Both the position numbers and the translations under genes were made by a program. The notes under the pieces are model-generated. The model searched no databases. It had not been told where the DNA came from and saw only the letters and a program-made list of their open reading frames with translations. From positions 1-62,000 of the forward strand of contig JAQGDQ010000175.1 of the NCBI GenBank assembly GCA_030141605.1: a stretch of DNA of 62,000 nt. The letters are read 5' to 3'. Below are positions 55,482-62,000 of this stretch, piece after piece (position 1 is the stretch's first letter; every line of letters begins with the position of its first letter). The stretch is from Tubiluchus corallicola. Taxonomy: Eukaryota; Priapulida; Priapulimorpha; Priapulimorphida; Tubiluchidae.

Positions 55482-55615
55482 TTTTCTAGGCATTGTAAGT
55501 ATTTGCGAGGTCTTTCATTTGCAGTCTTAATGTCCGAGGCGAAACAGAAGGCGGGGCCACAAGGGCCTGCAAGTGAAAGGCCTCTGGCCGCAAAATATTC
55601 ACAATGCCTAGAAAA
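55482..55615. mobile_element. MITE-like imperfect palindrome
   Basis: TTTTCTAGGCATTGT at 55482-55496 is the exact complement of the right end (55601-55615). The inversion continues imperfectly for about 45 bases (TTTGCGAGGTCTTTCATTTGC against GCAAGTGAAAGGCCTC). The loop is GC-rich. No coding capacity. It sits about 400 bases upstream of the protease start codon. Confidence 0.6.
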
Positions 55616-55892
55616 CTAGGGTTATTTTAATGCAGAGTTAAGCAAGAAAATCAATTTACGTATTACTGATTGCTGCTCAAGAAACTAGGTGAAATTGGCA
55701 GATATTAGTAACAATTACTATGCATTACTTTAGTAGCTTAAACATCGTATTTTTGCATACTAATCTGCAGTAACTTGTACTGTGACCTGTTTCATTTAGT
55801 TTTAGTACACTAACATGCCTTTTGGAAGTGCTATCTTTTTAGCATATTGACAAACGGACTAATTCCCATGGTTACTGACTAAAATTATGTCT

Positions 55893-55990
55893 TTTTAAGC
55901 TTTTACATACCTGAATTTAGATAAACGTGTACTGTAGACAGAATTATTGAAAATGTTGCTCTAAATATTGCTGATGCACGAATTCACACT
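55893..55990 (+). promoter_or_regulatory. 5' flank or 5' UTR of the protease (duplicated segment)
   Basis: Second copy of the repeat seen at 55025-55130, ending about 25 bases before the ATG. It may contain the transcription start or 5' UTR. I see no TATA box and the role is inferred from position only. Confidence 0.3.
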
Positions 55991-56014
55991 GAGGTAGAGA
56001 GTAGTAACGAGATC

Positions 56015-61852
<5,838 letters not shown>

Positions 61853-62000
61853 GTAATTATGATTTAAAGAATTTATCATAGAATTTGCATTTAATAGATT
61901 TGCAAGTTAATTTTAACAGTTGAACCTACGAAAAACGTAATGTTATTAAATTGCCCATTGCTAAAGGTACAGATCAATGACGTGTCAATTGTCAAAACAA

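Overview
This window is nuclear DNA of an animal. Protein-coding exons are short and separated by long AT-rich introns with GT-AG borders. Intergenic DNA is full of microsatellites, decayed retrotransposons and small inverted-repeat elements. The recognisable proteins are a GnRH/AKH-type neuropeptide receptor, a TWK-type two-pore-domain K+ channel and a secreted trypsin-like protease. Together with a CR1/Jockey-type retroelement, they point to an invertebrate bilaterian. I cannot place it more precisely from sequence alone.

Layout: 1-7.9 kb is non-coding except for one weak candidate exon at 378-505, and it holds a small hairpin element (1527-1690) beside an (AT)n(GA)n tract. At 7.96-10.33 kb lie two decayed non-LTR retrotransposon pieces. 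From 10.4 to 23.9 kb the DNA is mostly featureless, with a satellite-plus-microsatellite block (15.5-16.2 kb) and a plausible but unidentified terminal exon (18575-18757). The last two exons of a GnRH/AKH-like receptor lie at 23954-24158 and 32392-32951. Its transmembrane segments 1-4 were not found here. Its 8.2-kb intron contains a second copy of the satellite block (26.0-27.1 kb) and a foldback-like element (31.15-31.77 kb).

A complete K2P channel gene occupies 37479-52260 (five coding exons whose phases all join, 576 codons plus stop). Intron 1 interrupts the first pore signature and carries a nearly full-length antisense CR1-like retrotransposon (44.6-48.2 kb) with a 2A-like motif ahead of its endonuclease domain. 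Intron 4 holds a sequence derived from 5S rRNA/tRNA and an inverted-repeat/hexanucleotide unit.

From 56015 to the right edge lies the 5' part of a secreted S1 protease (five exons; signal peptide, activation site, catalytic His and Asp). The catalytic-Ser exon is beyond the window. Its upstream flank has a duplicated segment and a MITE-like palindrome. Intron 3 carries a decayed pogo/Tigger-type transposon and a long triplet-repeat tract. The three genes share the plus strand but have no evident functional link: signalling receptor, ion channel and secreted enzyme are simply neighbours.
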